DNA of 64,000 bases from Trichinella spiralis. Its lineage: Eukaryota > Nematoda > Enoplea > Trichinellida > Trichinellidae. The notes below the pieces were generated by a model, which saw only the letters and a program-made list of their open reading frames with translations, did no database searches and had not been told where the DNA came from. The translations under genes were made by a program, and so were the position numbers. The DNA is taken from the NCBI GenBank assembly GCA_000181795.3, contig CM012954.1, positions 1,168,293 through 1,232,292 of the forward strand. Direction: 5' to 3'. Positions 1 to 12,885 of this stretch are shown in pieces; within the stretch, counting starts at the first letter, position 1; each line of letters starts with the position of its first letter.

Positions 1-2493
1 CATATATGAGAATTTGATTTTATTGGAGATAAAAACAGGTAAGGTGCTGGTTCATTCAACTGTAAAATAGGGGGGTGGGCAGAATTTTCAGTTTAATGCG
101 ATCTCTGTTCAGCTTAGTATTATTCGAGGCGCAATGATGGGGGATCATTAGACAGGAAAGGGAGGGCGGGACAGCATTAGCAGGGAAGGAATGAGGGAGA
201 GGTTGAAGGATGGAGGGAGGGTGGAAAGTTGTCATATGCGCTCTTCCCACTCAATCTTCACATATAATATTCAGGCGTACCTTCATTTATCAATACTGAC
301 ATGCATTCTGATGGGCATTGAGTTATTTTCCCAATGACAGAAAATAGGGGCATCTGCATAAGTCAGTGCTATTGGCGGTAAAATGACAAAATATAAACTT
401 TAAGGAGTCATTTCATAAATGAAGGGAACGTTACTGCCATTCTGAAAGTATGAAAGGTGGTGGTATAAAAGTATGTTCTCTAACTAACAGCAGCTTTCGT
501 ATGTCATGCTGAAACAATCTTGTGCACGATTTGAGCAGTGACAAGCATTTAGGGGTGCGATTGTGCGACTGCAGCATCCCGGTGACAGACATTTCCTTTA
601 AACAATTGGGCAAGTATGCTACCTTAGCAATAAACATTACAGTGGGCAGTAAAGATAATGCGGGAGGGGTTCAACTGCTATGTCAGAGTACTACTTTACA
701 TATGGATTTGTAAAGACGATTGAAAATTATAGCAAAATATACCATTAGTACTATTCTATATTGGCTTGGCCGTAAAAAAGTCTCGAATATTAATTAAACA
801 TCTTACTGAAGAACAACGCGCTAGTTTCCATTCAAAAAGACTAAAATCAAACAACTCGAAAAGCTTAAAAAGCGCGCATGTTTAGTGCAGTGTGCCAAGA
901 GAAAGAAAGAAAACATTGTATGAAAAATAGCAAATATATAAAAATTCATACCTGTCAGCAGACCTGTGAGGGATAACGTATAAAGCAAACGTAGAGTCAT
1001 ACATTTTGTAACTGATGTTCATGGTTTCTTCATATTTTTAGTCTAACAATCACAACGTAATTGTTGCAGTGAAGCATCGAAATGACCAAATAACGCAATG
1101 CAGTAAGTAATTAGACCGCCCTTCAGCAGCGAACATTTATACTATAATGGAGTTCCCTCAATAAACAGAAATTTATATAAGGAACATTGGTACCGTATTT
1201 GCATAGCACACAGTGCACGTAGCAGAATGCCAACGGCAGTGTTTAACATCACATTAGCATAAAGTTACTCTTCTGACCTAGAAATGCATGTATGCTTTGA
1301 AAACGTATAACAATGTAATGAGCTAACAACAAAGATTATAATAATTGCTGAACAAAAACAAAATCCTGAATACGTTACAGATCAAAGCCACTATCTATCA
1401 CAAATAATATTATGCCGTAAATTAAAGAAGTATAAAATAGTGTCTTACGTAAATGGGGCTGCACTGGCACGATAATAATGTCGCAATATTCAGCAAAATT
1501 CATTCATTAATTTTAAGGAACTGATTGTTTAGTGAACATTTCAATCAGACTTTGATCAACCACTTTTAAAAGAAGAAAAATGAATGCCTAAAGCAGAAGT
1601 TTGGTAAAACATAACATTTACCTAAAACACAAACATAATGAATTGATAATTTAATATAATGCACATGCTGGGTTGAAATACTAAAAATTGAGCATCACGG
1701 TTGTCACTTTAGTCAGTGTGGAACCGGCAACATTGTTATCTTATATGCATGGACAAAATACAGAAGCAAATTATTAAAAATTTATAGATTTTACACCCTT
1801 ACACTTTACATCGTTCCCTAATGCACATTCATGTACTGCTTCCAATGAAAAATATTCTGCAACCGTTTGAGAAAACATCATCAATTTTTCAAGAATAGCA
1901 AAGGTTATTGCAACTGAAAATTCAGATATCGAAGAAGGATCATTTTTGTAGAATTCACTTGACTCAATTAAATTTACTAAACATGCACAATTCCTCCTAA
2001 TGAATTCGTCATAATAGTGATGTTGGTGAATTGGGTTGTAAATGCTGATTTCTACCTCTTGGCTTCATACTCATTGCCAGTATATATGAATTACAACATC
2101 AACCTGCAGTGGAATGAGCAGCGTCCCGTCTCCGCTGCTCTCGTGCCGTGAGCAGCGTAGAAAAACTGCTAATGGTATTGCAATAATTATTATAACAATT
2201 GTCCAACTGTCTAAAAGAAACTTATCATTACGTACTGCACTGCTTGAAATTGGCTTCTGAAATTAAGAAATTTCCAAATACTTCGAAACATCAAAAAATA
2301 TGCCACTACATGGGCAACGTTATGCTAATTTCAGTAATTAATTATTGAAAAAGTATTTTTCAAGCGAAGCACATCTGCATAACAGACGATCGGTTAGCGT
2401 AATTGCACCTAGTCTGAGTGAGCAATAAAAAATATGAAAAATTATATATTTTTATGAATATTTAGCTCCAAAAAACGCATAACTGAAAAAAAA
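1..2493. other. Non-coding AT-rich stretch
   Basis: I see no convincing gene here. The short open frames near 56-250, 431-637 and 522-713 have no recognisable domain and no good splice partners. It probably holds the 3' flank of the minus-strand GTF3C5 gene that ends at 2494. The only notable item is the GAGCAGCG repeat cluster at 2116-2157. Confidence 0.6.
2116..2157. repeat. Triple GAGCAGCG direct/inverted repeat
   Basis: The octamer GAGCAGCG occurs at 2116-2123 and 2150-2157, and its exact reverse complement CGCTGCTC at 2133-2140. The two gaps are 9 bases each. The cluster is GC-rich inside very AT-rich DNA, and the middle copy can pair with either neighbour. No function is assigned. Confidence 0.7.
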
Positions 2494-4611
2494 TCAATCA
2501 TCTTTATTTTTTTTAGATTCACTCGCTTTCGCATTCAAGGTATCAATTGTCTTCTTGAAGTCAAGCTTTATTAATTCACGAATTTCATCCAATGTACCAG
2601 ATTTTAACCAACCATCTGTGGGATGAGATTCTGTTTGATTTTCGCTAAGACGATTCGAAAGTAATTCTTCCACTGCAGGCAAATGTATATCACACATCTG
2701 ATACCACATTGACCTAAGTGGGGGCAAACAACCTTCCGTGTATTCAAATGTTGGTTCCTAAACATCAACAGCGTTCACTTATGTCAACATTCAATAAATA
2801 AATACATATATATATATATATATAAATGCATTACATTTTACATATAAAACTTGTTTTTTTATTTGTTTCAATGTTTAATATGAATTTTAAAAAGCAAAAT
2901 GCTTTGTTACGCTATTTATGCACTTATTTTTACAGAAAAATTACAATAAATGTTACCGTAGTTAACAGTTTATCCCACTCTTTTGACGATCTTGTTGCAA
3001 TAGATGATACTTTGATTTGCCACTTGATAAACGCCTCAGACAAAACTGATTCACCACCTGGAACCAATAAAATCCACAATAATAAAATTAATAAAAAGCA
3101 AAAAGCAGATAAAGATGGAAAAAGAGAAACCAAATCGAAAAAATGGAAAATGCATAGTTTGAAATTTCCACGAGTTGGTATCTTCGCGAGGATCGTACTT
3201 ATATCTGCACCAATTTCTACCCCACGGACCGCTAATAATGTGAAATGCAAATTTTGGCAGCAAACGTCTAAAACTGTTCGAATTAAAATATACAAGATGG
3301 AAATAAATAAAGTAATAAATACTTCACGTCACGTTCATCCAATTTCAGCTTGACAATCAATGAATACTTTAGCCACATCGGACGCTCGCTGAAGGCCTAT
3401 TGGAAAAATTATTTAAATTAACACCATGTATAAAGAGAAAAATTAAAAGTAAAACATTTCTATCGTACCTTTTCAAGAGCTTCGTGAACAGCAGGATCGA
3501 AAGTGTTTTCATTCACCCGCTTCATGGCCAGTGGTGACGGTTCGGCAGGAAATTCATCCGTGGCTACTGCCATGCGAGTATGAGTTTTCCTGTTTTTTCG
3601 AGCGGCTGAATGTTGAAATAGGAACATTTCAAATTTCTTACGCAATAACAAATTATACACAAATAGCAATAGAACATATAACACGAGCTTATCAGAATTG
3701 CAGCCTTGCATTAGTAATATGTGTTGTCAAAATTACTAATGATGATCATGTCTGAACAAATCAGCAGCACGTCACAAATTTTCATCATTTTAACTTCAAA
3801 AATGATTTTCAACTTATCCAAGTGAACTTGCGCACACACTGGATGTACCGTAAAAATCATTATAAAATTGAAACAATAATAAAGTAGACAATTTTTCACT
3901 CTGACGAAAAAACAATTTCAATTTAAATGAACTTACAGTCACCAATTCTCACACTTTCTGCCGTTCTTCCTGGAGTCTCTAGATCATAATTTGCCACTTC
4001 ACGTGACAGAATCGATTCTGATGAGGTGCAAAGTCGAGTAAAAGAAAATGGAATCAAAAATAATTCTTGGTCAGGTATAGGTGGTATGAACCATCTCTCC
4101 GCCTGTTCTTTCGTAGATGGTACAAGAGCCGAATAAATTTCTGAATACTGACCATCTTCATTCTTTCTCATCGGCAAATATTGAAAATCAAACAAGCTTG
4201 AACTGAAGTCATGAATGCTTGACAAAGTACCAACAACGTCAAGTTGGACGGAATTAGTTGTCTGCTTAGACGACGACGGACCTGCTTGGATCAAGCGTCG
4301 GGCACGGATAATCAAAAATGCACCTTCCCGGCGCTTGCTTAAAACGGGACGCGAAAACAGATTCGACTTTCGGTGAAAGTTCAATTCAAGCGACCTAGTA
4401 TTATGCTAAAACACGTGCGCAAACGGACGTTACTCGTCACTTGAAGTAACGAAAAAGCAAAAAAACATTCTGTGATTACCTTTTCAATCTCTTTCATACC
4501 ACCCAGGCTCTCCAATGCTTTATCAACATTTTTCACAATTCCTGGATAACATATGGCCATGAATTCTTCGCAAGAATTGTTCTCGGACAACATCGCATTC
4601 TCAAAAAACAC
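2494..4611 (-). CDS. GTF3C5: General transcription factor IIIC subunit 5 (Tau95/Sfc1-like)
   Basis: TFIIIC binds internal promoters of tRNA genes and recruits TFIIIB and RNA polymerase III; subunit 5 belongs to the A-box-binding tauA arm. Exons read on the minus strand: 4611-4480, 4405-3937, 3605-3469, 3396-3323, one from 3267, a probable one near 3050-2990, and 2757-2494. Recognisable blocks in order are YPGIVKNVDKALESLGG (N-terminal triple-barrel region), FQYLPMRKNEDGQYSEIY, SERPMWLKY, a GPWGRNWCRYKYDPR block typical of the DNA-binding domain, and the C-terminal LPPLRSMWYQMCDIHLPAVEE. Joined exons keep phase except between 3230 and 2760, where the boundary is uncertain. The first exon follows an acceptor at 4612-4613, so an upstream exon is possible; the first ATG inside it is codon 7. 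Family assignment is strong. Confidence 0.85.
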
Positions 4612-5057
4612 CTAATATTATTAGAACAACTTGGCTCTGTTTCAACACAAACTTCAAACAAATTTTAACATAATCCAAGCTCCATATTTATATAGTTGAA
4701 AAATACTAGCAATTCATATTCTGTGAATCGATAAAAACATTGAAAATCATCAACAAATGCACATTTCCAAATGTCATTTACTTCGCCGAGCTACAGTATT
4801 ATAAAAAAAATCAAGTCCAATTTCATTAATAAATATTGCGTTTGCCCCAAACGACAGATGGACTTCAATTTGAACAGCAGTAGACAACTGCTTCTGGATT
4901 TGTGTTGAATAAATTGTGAACAGGCCTGCTAATTACAAACAGCACAATTGAACCACAGTGCAGGCGCAAAATGTCAGTTAAACAAATCGACATGAAAATT
5001 TGTTTTCAATTTTGAAAATAAAAATTTCATAACATAAAAAACAGCATGAAATGTTTT

Positions 5058-5945
5058 TCATCTCTGCTTAGAATCCAAAATGATCGTCACAGGACCATCA
5101 TTTTCAATTGACAGCTGCATGTGAGCACCAAATTTTCCATCTTAAATGATAATCACATCACACACGATCAGTATAAATGAGGAACAGCATCATCAATTAC
5201 AAGTCACAGCTCACAAACCTTTCACTAGATCTTCTTTATAATTTTGCCGCAATTTATCCACAAAAGTCGAATAAAATTGGGCAGCTTCTGAAGGATTCAT
5301 AGAAAGATGAAAATCCAATTTGTTTCCTTTCAACAATGCATTCAAAGTAAACTAAAAACAAGTACTGCCGAGCTTGGACAATATTCGGAAAAGAAAACTC
5401 GCAAAGCTCACCTGACTTACGCAAAGAATTTCCAACTGCAAATCGTTGACACTTTTATCCCATCTTTTTTCAGCATCTCCTGAGAAGATGCGTAAATTCA
5501 ACAATTTTCGAACTCTGAGATGTGGAAATTATTGTTCATTGCACTTGAAGTATAATTTATACAATAGCATAATTATGAAAATAAATTATTCTATAATTAT
5601 TGTTGTAAAGTTAGTAAATTAATGATTTCTAAGTAAACGCTCATCCAATTACTGATCGTAGTAAATCTACTTGTGAATAGGCAAGCATAAACTGTAAAAC
5701 AGTGTCTGACATTTGGAAAACAAACATCCAACTTTTTACTAAAAGTTACAATTTTTACATGTATTCAATATCGTTGGCATCGTCATCTCTGCTTAGACCA
5801 ATTAATGCACAAATTCCGCGCTGAATACGGCTTACAACTTCACCATTCACTGTAAAATAATATAACGATAGCAGAGATCAAGAAATTTGAAAATTATCGC
5901 ACCAGACACGGTGGCAGAAGTCACCTTTTGCAAAACAGCTCTCAT
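5058..5945 (-). CDS. DTD1: D-aminoacyl-tRNA deacylase (DTD)
   Basis: DTD hydrolyses D-amino acids, and mischarged glycine, from tRNA and so proofreads chirality in translation. Five exons (5945-5903, 5849-5759, 5514-5412, 5351-5219, 5140-5058) join in phase to a 150-aa protein. It starts MRAVLQKVTSATVSG. Both family signatures are present: SQFTL, split by the 5411-5352 intron, and the cross-subunit Gly-cisPro motif NDGPVT near the C-terminus. It lacks the long charged tail of the human enzyme, so it resembles the compact core. The gene lies between RPN2 and GTF3C5 on the same strand, about 450 bp upstream of the first GTF3C5 exon I can place. Confidence 0.9.
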
Positions 5946-6671
5946 TCAAAATGCTAAAATTAAAAAATAAAAGTCAATTTATTGCGCAAACGTTTTGGCA
6001 AATTGCTAAAATAGATAATTAAACGACTGGGCGTAATATTTATTTTCTCAAAAATTGGATAATACAGTGGAATTCATAATGCGCATTTGCATAGAAATTA
6101 ACGGTAAATTTATGACGAAAAACAATTTTTCAGAAATAATTTAAAATTTGCATACAGTACACTGTAATGACAATGAAGTTTAATCAGTATATCTGGATAG
6201 AGTGTACAAAATTCTTTATTATTCTTCTAGTAAGCAATAAGTTAAACTTACATTTCAACATAATACTTCCGCATAGACATTATTATCATCAAAATCAAAT
6301 TGTATTTTCACATAACATTCATTTGGCGTTGTCGTTCAAAGGATGCAAGGAATATGAACACCAGTTTATTTATTTAAATTACAAAGAAAATACTGAATAT
6401 GAAAGTAAACAATTATATGAATGGCAAAACAGTTCAGCCGTACAGAACTTTTCGAGTATTTTCAATTTTAAAATTGAGTCCACGTACAAAGTAAATCATC
6501 AAAATCTACATAACCACTTTACAGAATAAGAGGAACGAACAACCGATCAGAAAGAAAAATCGTCCATCTGATGAAGTGTTTCTTACTCTTCTCAGTCCGC
6601 TTTTTCTCTAAACATTAATATTAAAATATTGGTCTTCACGCTGAAAGAACAACAACACATTTGATAATAAT
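5946..6671. other. Spacer between RPN2 stop and DTD1 start
   Basis: It probably holds the RPN2 3' UTR and the DTD1 promoter. A plus-strand open frame at 6167-6529 (120 codons) has asparagine/lysine/tyrosine-rich AT-driven composition and no domain, so I do not call it. A short frame rich in K/R after an AG at about 6610 could be an alternative last RPN2 exon. Confidence 0.5.
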
Positions 6672-9600
6672 TTACTTGATTCGATCTGCCCTCTTGCGCA
6701 ATACTGAAATACCAGACAAAAATGTGATCGTCCCAAGTATGCCCAAATATTTCAGCGTCTCAAACATGTTCAGATGAATCCAAAACTGATAATATAACCA
6801 AAAGATGCCTAAATTAGTTTCCATTTAATCAGTTGACAAAAATAGGCAGAACAAAATTACTCACCTCCAAGCCCAGCATGAAAAACAATCACTACAGGAC
6901 TGAGTGGAATTGCCCAAATGTTGGCGCCCAAATAAAACCATATGCAAAGCAGGAGGAAAAAAGGAATTACAACGGCAACACTGAAAATATCGCTGATAAA
7001 TTTCGGGGGTCTTTTTTCAGGCGGGCGAAAGGAGTGCAAAATTTCTGGTTTCATTTTATAATCGGTTGCTACAAGAACAGATTTTCGAGCGTGCTCAACA
7101 ACAGCAGGTAGCTGCAAATTTAATAATGCCTAAAAAATTGACAAATTAAACATATCAGTAAAGTTTATCAACATAACTCGTAAACAATACATGGACAACA
7201 AATAAATTCAAACAGCTAAGTTGTGAAATTTCACCGTATTAAATAAAACCGAAACTTACCAATTTGAGAATGACTGAATTGATGATAACATCATCACCAA
7301 CAATCAAGCTAATTTCATACATTCCAGAAGTAAATTCATAATCTTTGGCCATTTGTTTAAAATCCTGAAATTATTTACAAAATAAAATTCCTAAGTTATT
7401 ATCATTATTATTCAACAATAATTTCAAAGTTATACAAAAAAAAACAAAATAACTTATTGAAATTTTACAACCAAAGTTAAAACTCACAATATCCGCCTTA
7501 TATACGTTGGCATTGGCATCATTGGAAACCGGTACAATAATTGTGGATTTGGTATTTTGTTCTTCAAATTGTAAGTAAGCTTGGTCAACAAGGACTGATT
7601 CTTTCGTCAATTTGTCACTGATGACAAATATCACAGCCAATTTTTGATGATCATCAGCAGACAGTTGCATAAGCTTCTTCTCATTGATTTTCATACTACA
7701 ATTCATTTCGAGTGGAGTTAGTCGATGATTTGAATGTTTAGATTTTGTCAAAAAAAAATCATTTCACTCACGATTCCGTCTTGCCATCCAGTGGAAAACG
7801 CTCACTTTCATGAACAGCCAAATTTAGCCCACTAATCAATATCTCACGGCTCACTTTGATAACAACTGCTTCTTGAACAATGGGCATATATTTACTATTT
7901 GTAGCCCCAACACTGACAAAACATTCATAAAAGCCAGCTTTTCGTTTCTGATCGAAAAACTTCAATTCGTAAATGTCGTTCCTATTCCAACAGACAAATG
8001 AAAAATAATCATAATTTGCACAATATATAAACTGTGACACAAGGCAATTGCCATACCCATTGGCAGAAGTGCGTGAAAATGGCTTCGAATTGATCACCAC
8101 TTCATCAGAACTTGTATGCACTATTTTATCCGCTATTACACGATCCGTTGTAACAATATGACCGAAAATGTCAGTCACCATGAACTGTTAAGAATAATTA
8201 TATTGCATTATTTACTCGAATAATTCGAATACAGCTGTCCAAATTTACTCGAATAGAAGATTTGACTTCATCAAGTGCACCTTTATGTTCAAGCAATATC
8301 GCAAGTGGGACAGAATTTTTTGGTAAATTTGCAACCTGCACAATTGAAATTTCACTTCCTCGTTTCATTTATCAATTATCAATTCAATATAAATATTTAC
8401 CTTATCGTCCGCCATATCGTGCAATGCTGAAAAAATGAGAGAAGTCACTCGTGGATGATAAATCCGACGTCGACTAATGAGGTAGTTGGCAAATTTCAAT
8501 ATTTGTTCCTGGAAGAATAGATTTAGCGTAAACTGTATCGTATGATTTATATACCTTTTTCAAAACGACCGGATTTCCAGTTTTCGCTGACAACTGATAA
8601 ATACCATGAACAATGGAAGCTGTTGTACCAATGCCTCCGTCAAACTGAAAAATTTAACAAACAAACTATCAACACAAGTACTTTCAATTATTCAAAACTT
8701 CTTAATCAATTAGTTATTAAATAAACTTAAATAAAACATAATTCAAAATGTACGAATAAAACAACTTTTTCAAATAAATCAGTCGCCTACTCGCAAATAT
8801 CGTTCATCAGTTTCATCCGCTTTACTGACCAAATCATTGACGCAATCTGTTAAAAATTTCAAATCTCCACTCAAGAACGGCGCCGTGTTCAGCAACATCG
8901 AACGACTAAATAGTTCTTTTTTACATTTACAAACGTAAGAGTTAATGCTTATCAAAATACTCATTAGGAGAAGTTGATGTCTTGACCAGAGCACTGACGA
9001 TAGAGCGCATTTTTTCCATATCATCTACAAAATTTACGTTAAAAATTGCCAATAATAAACACGCCATCACAATTCATACATTTAACTTTCAAATAACCAA
9101 TACTGGACACAGCGTAAGCAACAATTTTTGCATTACTCTTGTCGGATAAATATTTGTCAAAATGATTACTAGGAAAACTAGGGAGCTGAAAGAGAAAAGT
9201 TATATTATAAATCTGTAAATTGCTAGAAGCAAAATACATCTATTTCTATGCATACTTGACAATTTTCTAAAGCTTGAACTGCAAATGCTGCCCAATAGAT
9301 CGGTTGAATTTCGCTGGTGTTTTTAACAGCTTCTTTGGCGGATTCACATATCAGCTAAAAATAAATTATTAGCAAAGAAAACAATCATCCATTTTTCATT
9401 ATCAATATTTACGAATAGCAACACAATCAAATACTCACTTTAGCTTTGTCATCAGGAATCTTTTTATTTATAGTTTTCAGACCGTTCGCTGCCCATGCTA
9501 AAGATTCGATTGAACTTTGCTTCGAGATTGAATCCAAAAAAAATTGATGCGCAGCAGCAACGTCGCTTTCTGTCATCACCTCAGTCAGAATCATCGAATT

Positions 9601-9672
9601 TCCAACGCCGACTATACAACAAACGATAACAGCGTGCAAAATGCACTTGAAACAAAAGTTACTGATCATCAT
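6672..9672 (-). CDS. RPN2: Ribophorin II, oligosaccharyltransferase subunit (Swp1/RPN2)
   Basis: This is a non-catalytic subunit of the ER oligosaccharyltransferase that N-glycosylates nascent proteins. The first exon (from 9672) opens with MMISNFCFKC and a hydrophobic signal peptide. Lumenal blocks follow through about ten exons, for example VTDIFGHIVTTDRVIADKI (near 8170) and LTKESVLVDQAYLQFEEQ (near 7600). The C-terminal part is diagnostic: KPEILHSFRPPEKRPPKFIS, then membrane segments, then NMFETLKYLGILG and a basic end VLRKRADRIK with an in-frame TAA at 6674-6672. That TAA overlaps a possible donor (AA|GTAAAT), so a further tail exon near 6610 cannot be excluded. Individual internal exon borders were not all resolved; the family call is firm. 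Confidence 0.87.
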
Positions 9673-10613
9673 TTGTTTTCAGCAGACGGCTGCTTGAAAA
9701 TTAACACCTAAAATTGTTGCTGTGAACTCTTGTGCAAATAATTATTAACGAAACGCGTTCCGAACAAAAACTTATCCTCTGAAAATGGTCATCTCACATG
9801 AATAATTTAAATATGAAACAATTAACATCGAATTCAATGACACGTCACTGAGTCAATCTTAAAAGCTACAGTACATTTGACAAAATTCAAGTACAATTAC
9901 ATGCATTCATTAACGTCTCGGTTTCTTGTTTCGACTACCACATTCATTGATATTGTTGATCCAGCTTGATCAGAAAAATAAAATCTTGTCATCATTATCA
10001 AATCAGTTTATTAATGCAATTTTTTAAAACTCTAAAAAGATAAACTTTGGATGTTGACGGATATAATAAAAATAAATACTTGCACAATTTGCTGCTTTTG
10101 CACAATTTTAACCAACTGTTGCGTACGTGTTGTTTCGTTTCTGCGAAAAATAGTGCCTTGTAGTAGAAAATTTTCACAAAAAAAAACATGGGAAGATGTA
10201 AGAAGCAATGCTGATTTTTCAAATTGCGCATAAAATGCGTTTAACAGATAACAAACAGCCAAAAGTGGTAAATTATTCGTTTTTTTTATTTTAATGTCAA
10301 AGGAAATTGTGCACTGTAGAAAATTTATCTAAAACAGAACACATTATTGTAATTATGCGCAATATTATGGATAGATTCGTTCAGATATGATTATTAAACG
10401 TGCACAAATTTCTTTTCTCTACAGTTAATGGAAAGATAATCCGCATCGGGAGAATACGTTCAAGTATCATTGCAGCGGTTTAAAATATCATTTTCACCGG
10501 TCATAATAGGCTATTTTGTTTTTAAATTTATGAAACACAAGCTGACTGACGGTTCTTCGACTTTTTCCATTAATTCTATAATATTCTACACGACATCTTT
10601 ATCGTCTGATCGA
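9673..10613. other. Spacer between tetraspanin and RPN2
   Basis: About 940 bp of AT-rich DNA. It presumably includes the tetraspanin 3' UTR and RPN2 promoter. The open frames near 10000-10260 overlap each other on both strands and show no domain; I see no gene. Confidence 0.55.
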
Positions 10614-12224
10614 TTACGCAATTGTTTGGTGAGATATGGCCTGACAAAGACATATAGCAAAGATAAGGCCGACTATCTAAATTCATAATAAAAACTTCAA
10701 ATTAAAACAAAACAAAACAAAACAAAACGACAGACAATTTGCTCACTTGTATAAGTGCAACTGCTGCGCCAACGCTAATAACGATAACTAGTTTGCTTTC
10801 CAATACATGCCTCAACGCTTCGTAACATCCCTAAAAAACAATAAAAGAAGTTTTCAAAGTTTAACATTAAACTGTCCACATTCGAATACTTTTCCGTAAC
10901 GTTGACTACCCCGGCAATACGTATCAGGATTCCACGGTACCGGAGTTCTACAGCAAGGTGCCGGAAAGGGTTCTGGAGGCTGATATTTCTTATACCAACC
11001 ACTTACATTAAATTCACCCCAATTTGATTCAATACCACAGCATTCATACTGAAAAATATTTCATGTCATTATTTGAAATATTAAAAAATTTGCAAATCAC
11101 TTGATTCATAATACTGTCCCAAGCGGCACGAATTCCGTTTGCACTAGACGAAGAACCGTTGTAATCTTTGATCGATTCATACATGAGCAGTTTGGTGCTC
11201 ACTTCAAGCTGAAATAAATGAAAATGAAACAAGATCAATTTCTATTTAGCATAAAAAAAACATTGGTCAAAAATTGAATAAATCTACAGTGAATATAATG
11301 AATTAACGTTGTTACAAAGTTCGTGTTCAACTTGAAAATCCTACTTTTACAGTACGTTTAAACTTTGGTTGATTTTCTTTTTGATGTTTTCCAATGCATT
11401 ACGTTAAATTTGAAAAGTCAACTTTGAACAGTATAAATTAAAGCAGAATTTTAGATGAAGTTTAAGCCAATGAAATAGTCAATATAATGAATAATAAAGT
11501 ATTTGCAGGTTTATAGTCGAGAAAATGAAAAGAAAATTTACTTAGCTATTTAGTTTGTACTTCAACTGTGTAACTTGTAGAGAAACTGAGAACTGGCAAA
11601 CAAAATATAGTGCAGCTTACGTTTGTTCGATTGACGGCGGCGTAGATGGCGGCTGCAATTTCCACGGCCAGTATGATCATCAAGCAAATTGAATACTAAA
11701 CACAAATAAATATACTTAACCAAAAGTGAATTGAATGCATGGAAGTGAAAATATTTCAAAATGGGAATGAAAGATGTGCTATTATTGAAATTATACGTGT
11801 TAATTGTTAAATGATACAGTGGGAATGGAATGGAAAAGTGAAAATTGAATTAATTACCAGAACTAGTAATGGCCTCCATTCTTTCATTGCACCACAGCAG
11901 CCGAGAAAAGCAATGACAAAAATGACTGCCCCTCCAGCAGTGAGAATAATTCCAATATCGTGCACTGCCTGAGGTTTGCTGGCAATTTCTTTCATCATCG
12001 GCGAGTCGGCAATATTTTCGCTGGCGTTGATCAGCCTGTCCAAAGCCAAATTGTCCACGATGAGCCATATGCCGACACCCAGACATACAGTACCAGCAAT
12101 CTGAGAAGTAAGAAAGCCAAATTATGCATAAAATTATTCACAATTGATCGATTCGTACGAAAAAAACAAGGTTGAAGGCAAAAATACAATATTTCAAAAC
12201 TTTCGCACCGCAGCCCAGTACCAT
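10614..12224 (-). CDS. Tetraspanin
   Basis: A four-pass membrane organiser of cell-surface microdomains. Read on the minus strand: MVLGCGAKVLKYCIFAFNL with TM1 beginning (12224 down), a second exon with the rest of TM1, a small loop and TM2 ending FLGCCGAMKEW (about 12105-11865), TM3 plus the start of the large loop (about 11697-11630), a loop exon (about 11213-11100), the loop exon with the hallmark CCG (CCGIESNWGEF, about 11046) plus a PAPCC motif, and GCYEALRHVLE leading into TM4. The last exon gives IVGLIFAICLCQAISHQTIA and a stop at 10614-10616. The CCG, PxxC and GC cysteines define the family. I could not assign a specific subfamily. One donor after KVFECGQ is uncertain. Confidence 0.85.
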
Positions 12225-12272
12225 GTTCAGCCGTATATCATCACCGCCTTTGACAAGCCTGTTGTGATGAAG
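12225..12272 (-). promoter_or_regulatory. Tetraspanin 5' leader with splice acceptor
   Basis: On the minus strand a good acceptor (AATTTCAG) ends at 12273, giving a 48-nt leader before the ATG at 12224. No upstream coding exon was identified. The site could be a cis acceptor for a distant 5' UTR exon or a spliced-leader trans-splice acceptor; the sequence alone does not decide. Confidence 0.4.
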
Positions 12273-12853
12273 CTGAAATTATTTGTGGAATAATTTGAAT
12301 AAATTTGAAAGAAAGAAAAAAGAATATCGTATATCGAATATGATAATAATATAGTCGGACAAAGTGCCTTGGTCGCGTCTTTATGGCACATTAGCGAATA
12401 GATGAAGTAGAAGAAAATTTAAAAGACAGCAGCAGTTTCTGAGATGTGTGATAAGCTTTCATTTTTTTCAAACTATACGATTTTTTTTCGAGTTCAAGGA
12501 AAACATTCACGCACACACACACACACAATTATGGCCAAGTGAGAAAAATTTCGAAAAAAAAATTCAGCGAATATAATATAAGCGAAGAAAAATGATTCTC
12601 ATAAAAAATTTCAAATAGCTATTTTTCATTTTCGTAAAAAAAGCAATAAAAGCAAGATGAAAAATATGATTTTATTTATTTATTTATATACTTGACGTGA
12701 AAAGCAAAATGATAGAAAGCTACAAGTTTGCAGCATTACCACCATCAATTCAGAGAATTTGATGCAAGATGAACATTTCCACATTATTATTAATGGCAAA
12801 ATTATTATCCGCTTTTCAGTAGACGTTTCAATGAAAGAATGACAATAAGCAAA

Positions 12854-12885
12854 AGAGAGAAAGAGAGAGAGAGAGCGAGAGAGAG
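12854..12885. repeat. GA-rich microsatellite
   Basis: An interrupted run of AG/GA dinucleotides about 32 bases long, in non-coding DNA upstream of the tetraspanin gene. Confidence 0.8.

Noticed and set aside
2826-3353. 175-codon plus-strand frame
   Set aside because: It is antisense to GTF3C5 exons that match the TFIIIC family closely; its lysine/asparagine-rich composition comes from AT-rich introns.
6167-6529. 120-codon plus-strand frame between DTD1 and RPN2
   Set aside because: AT-driven composition, no domain, no splice partners and no clear promoter context.
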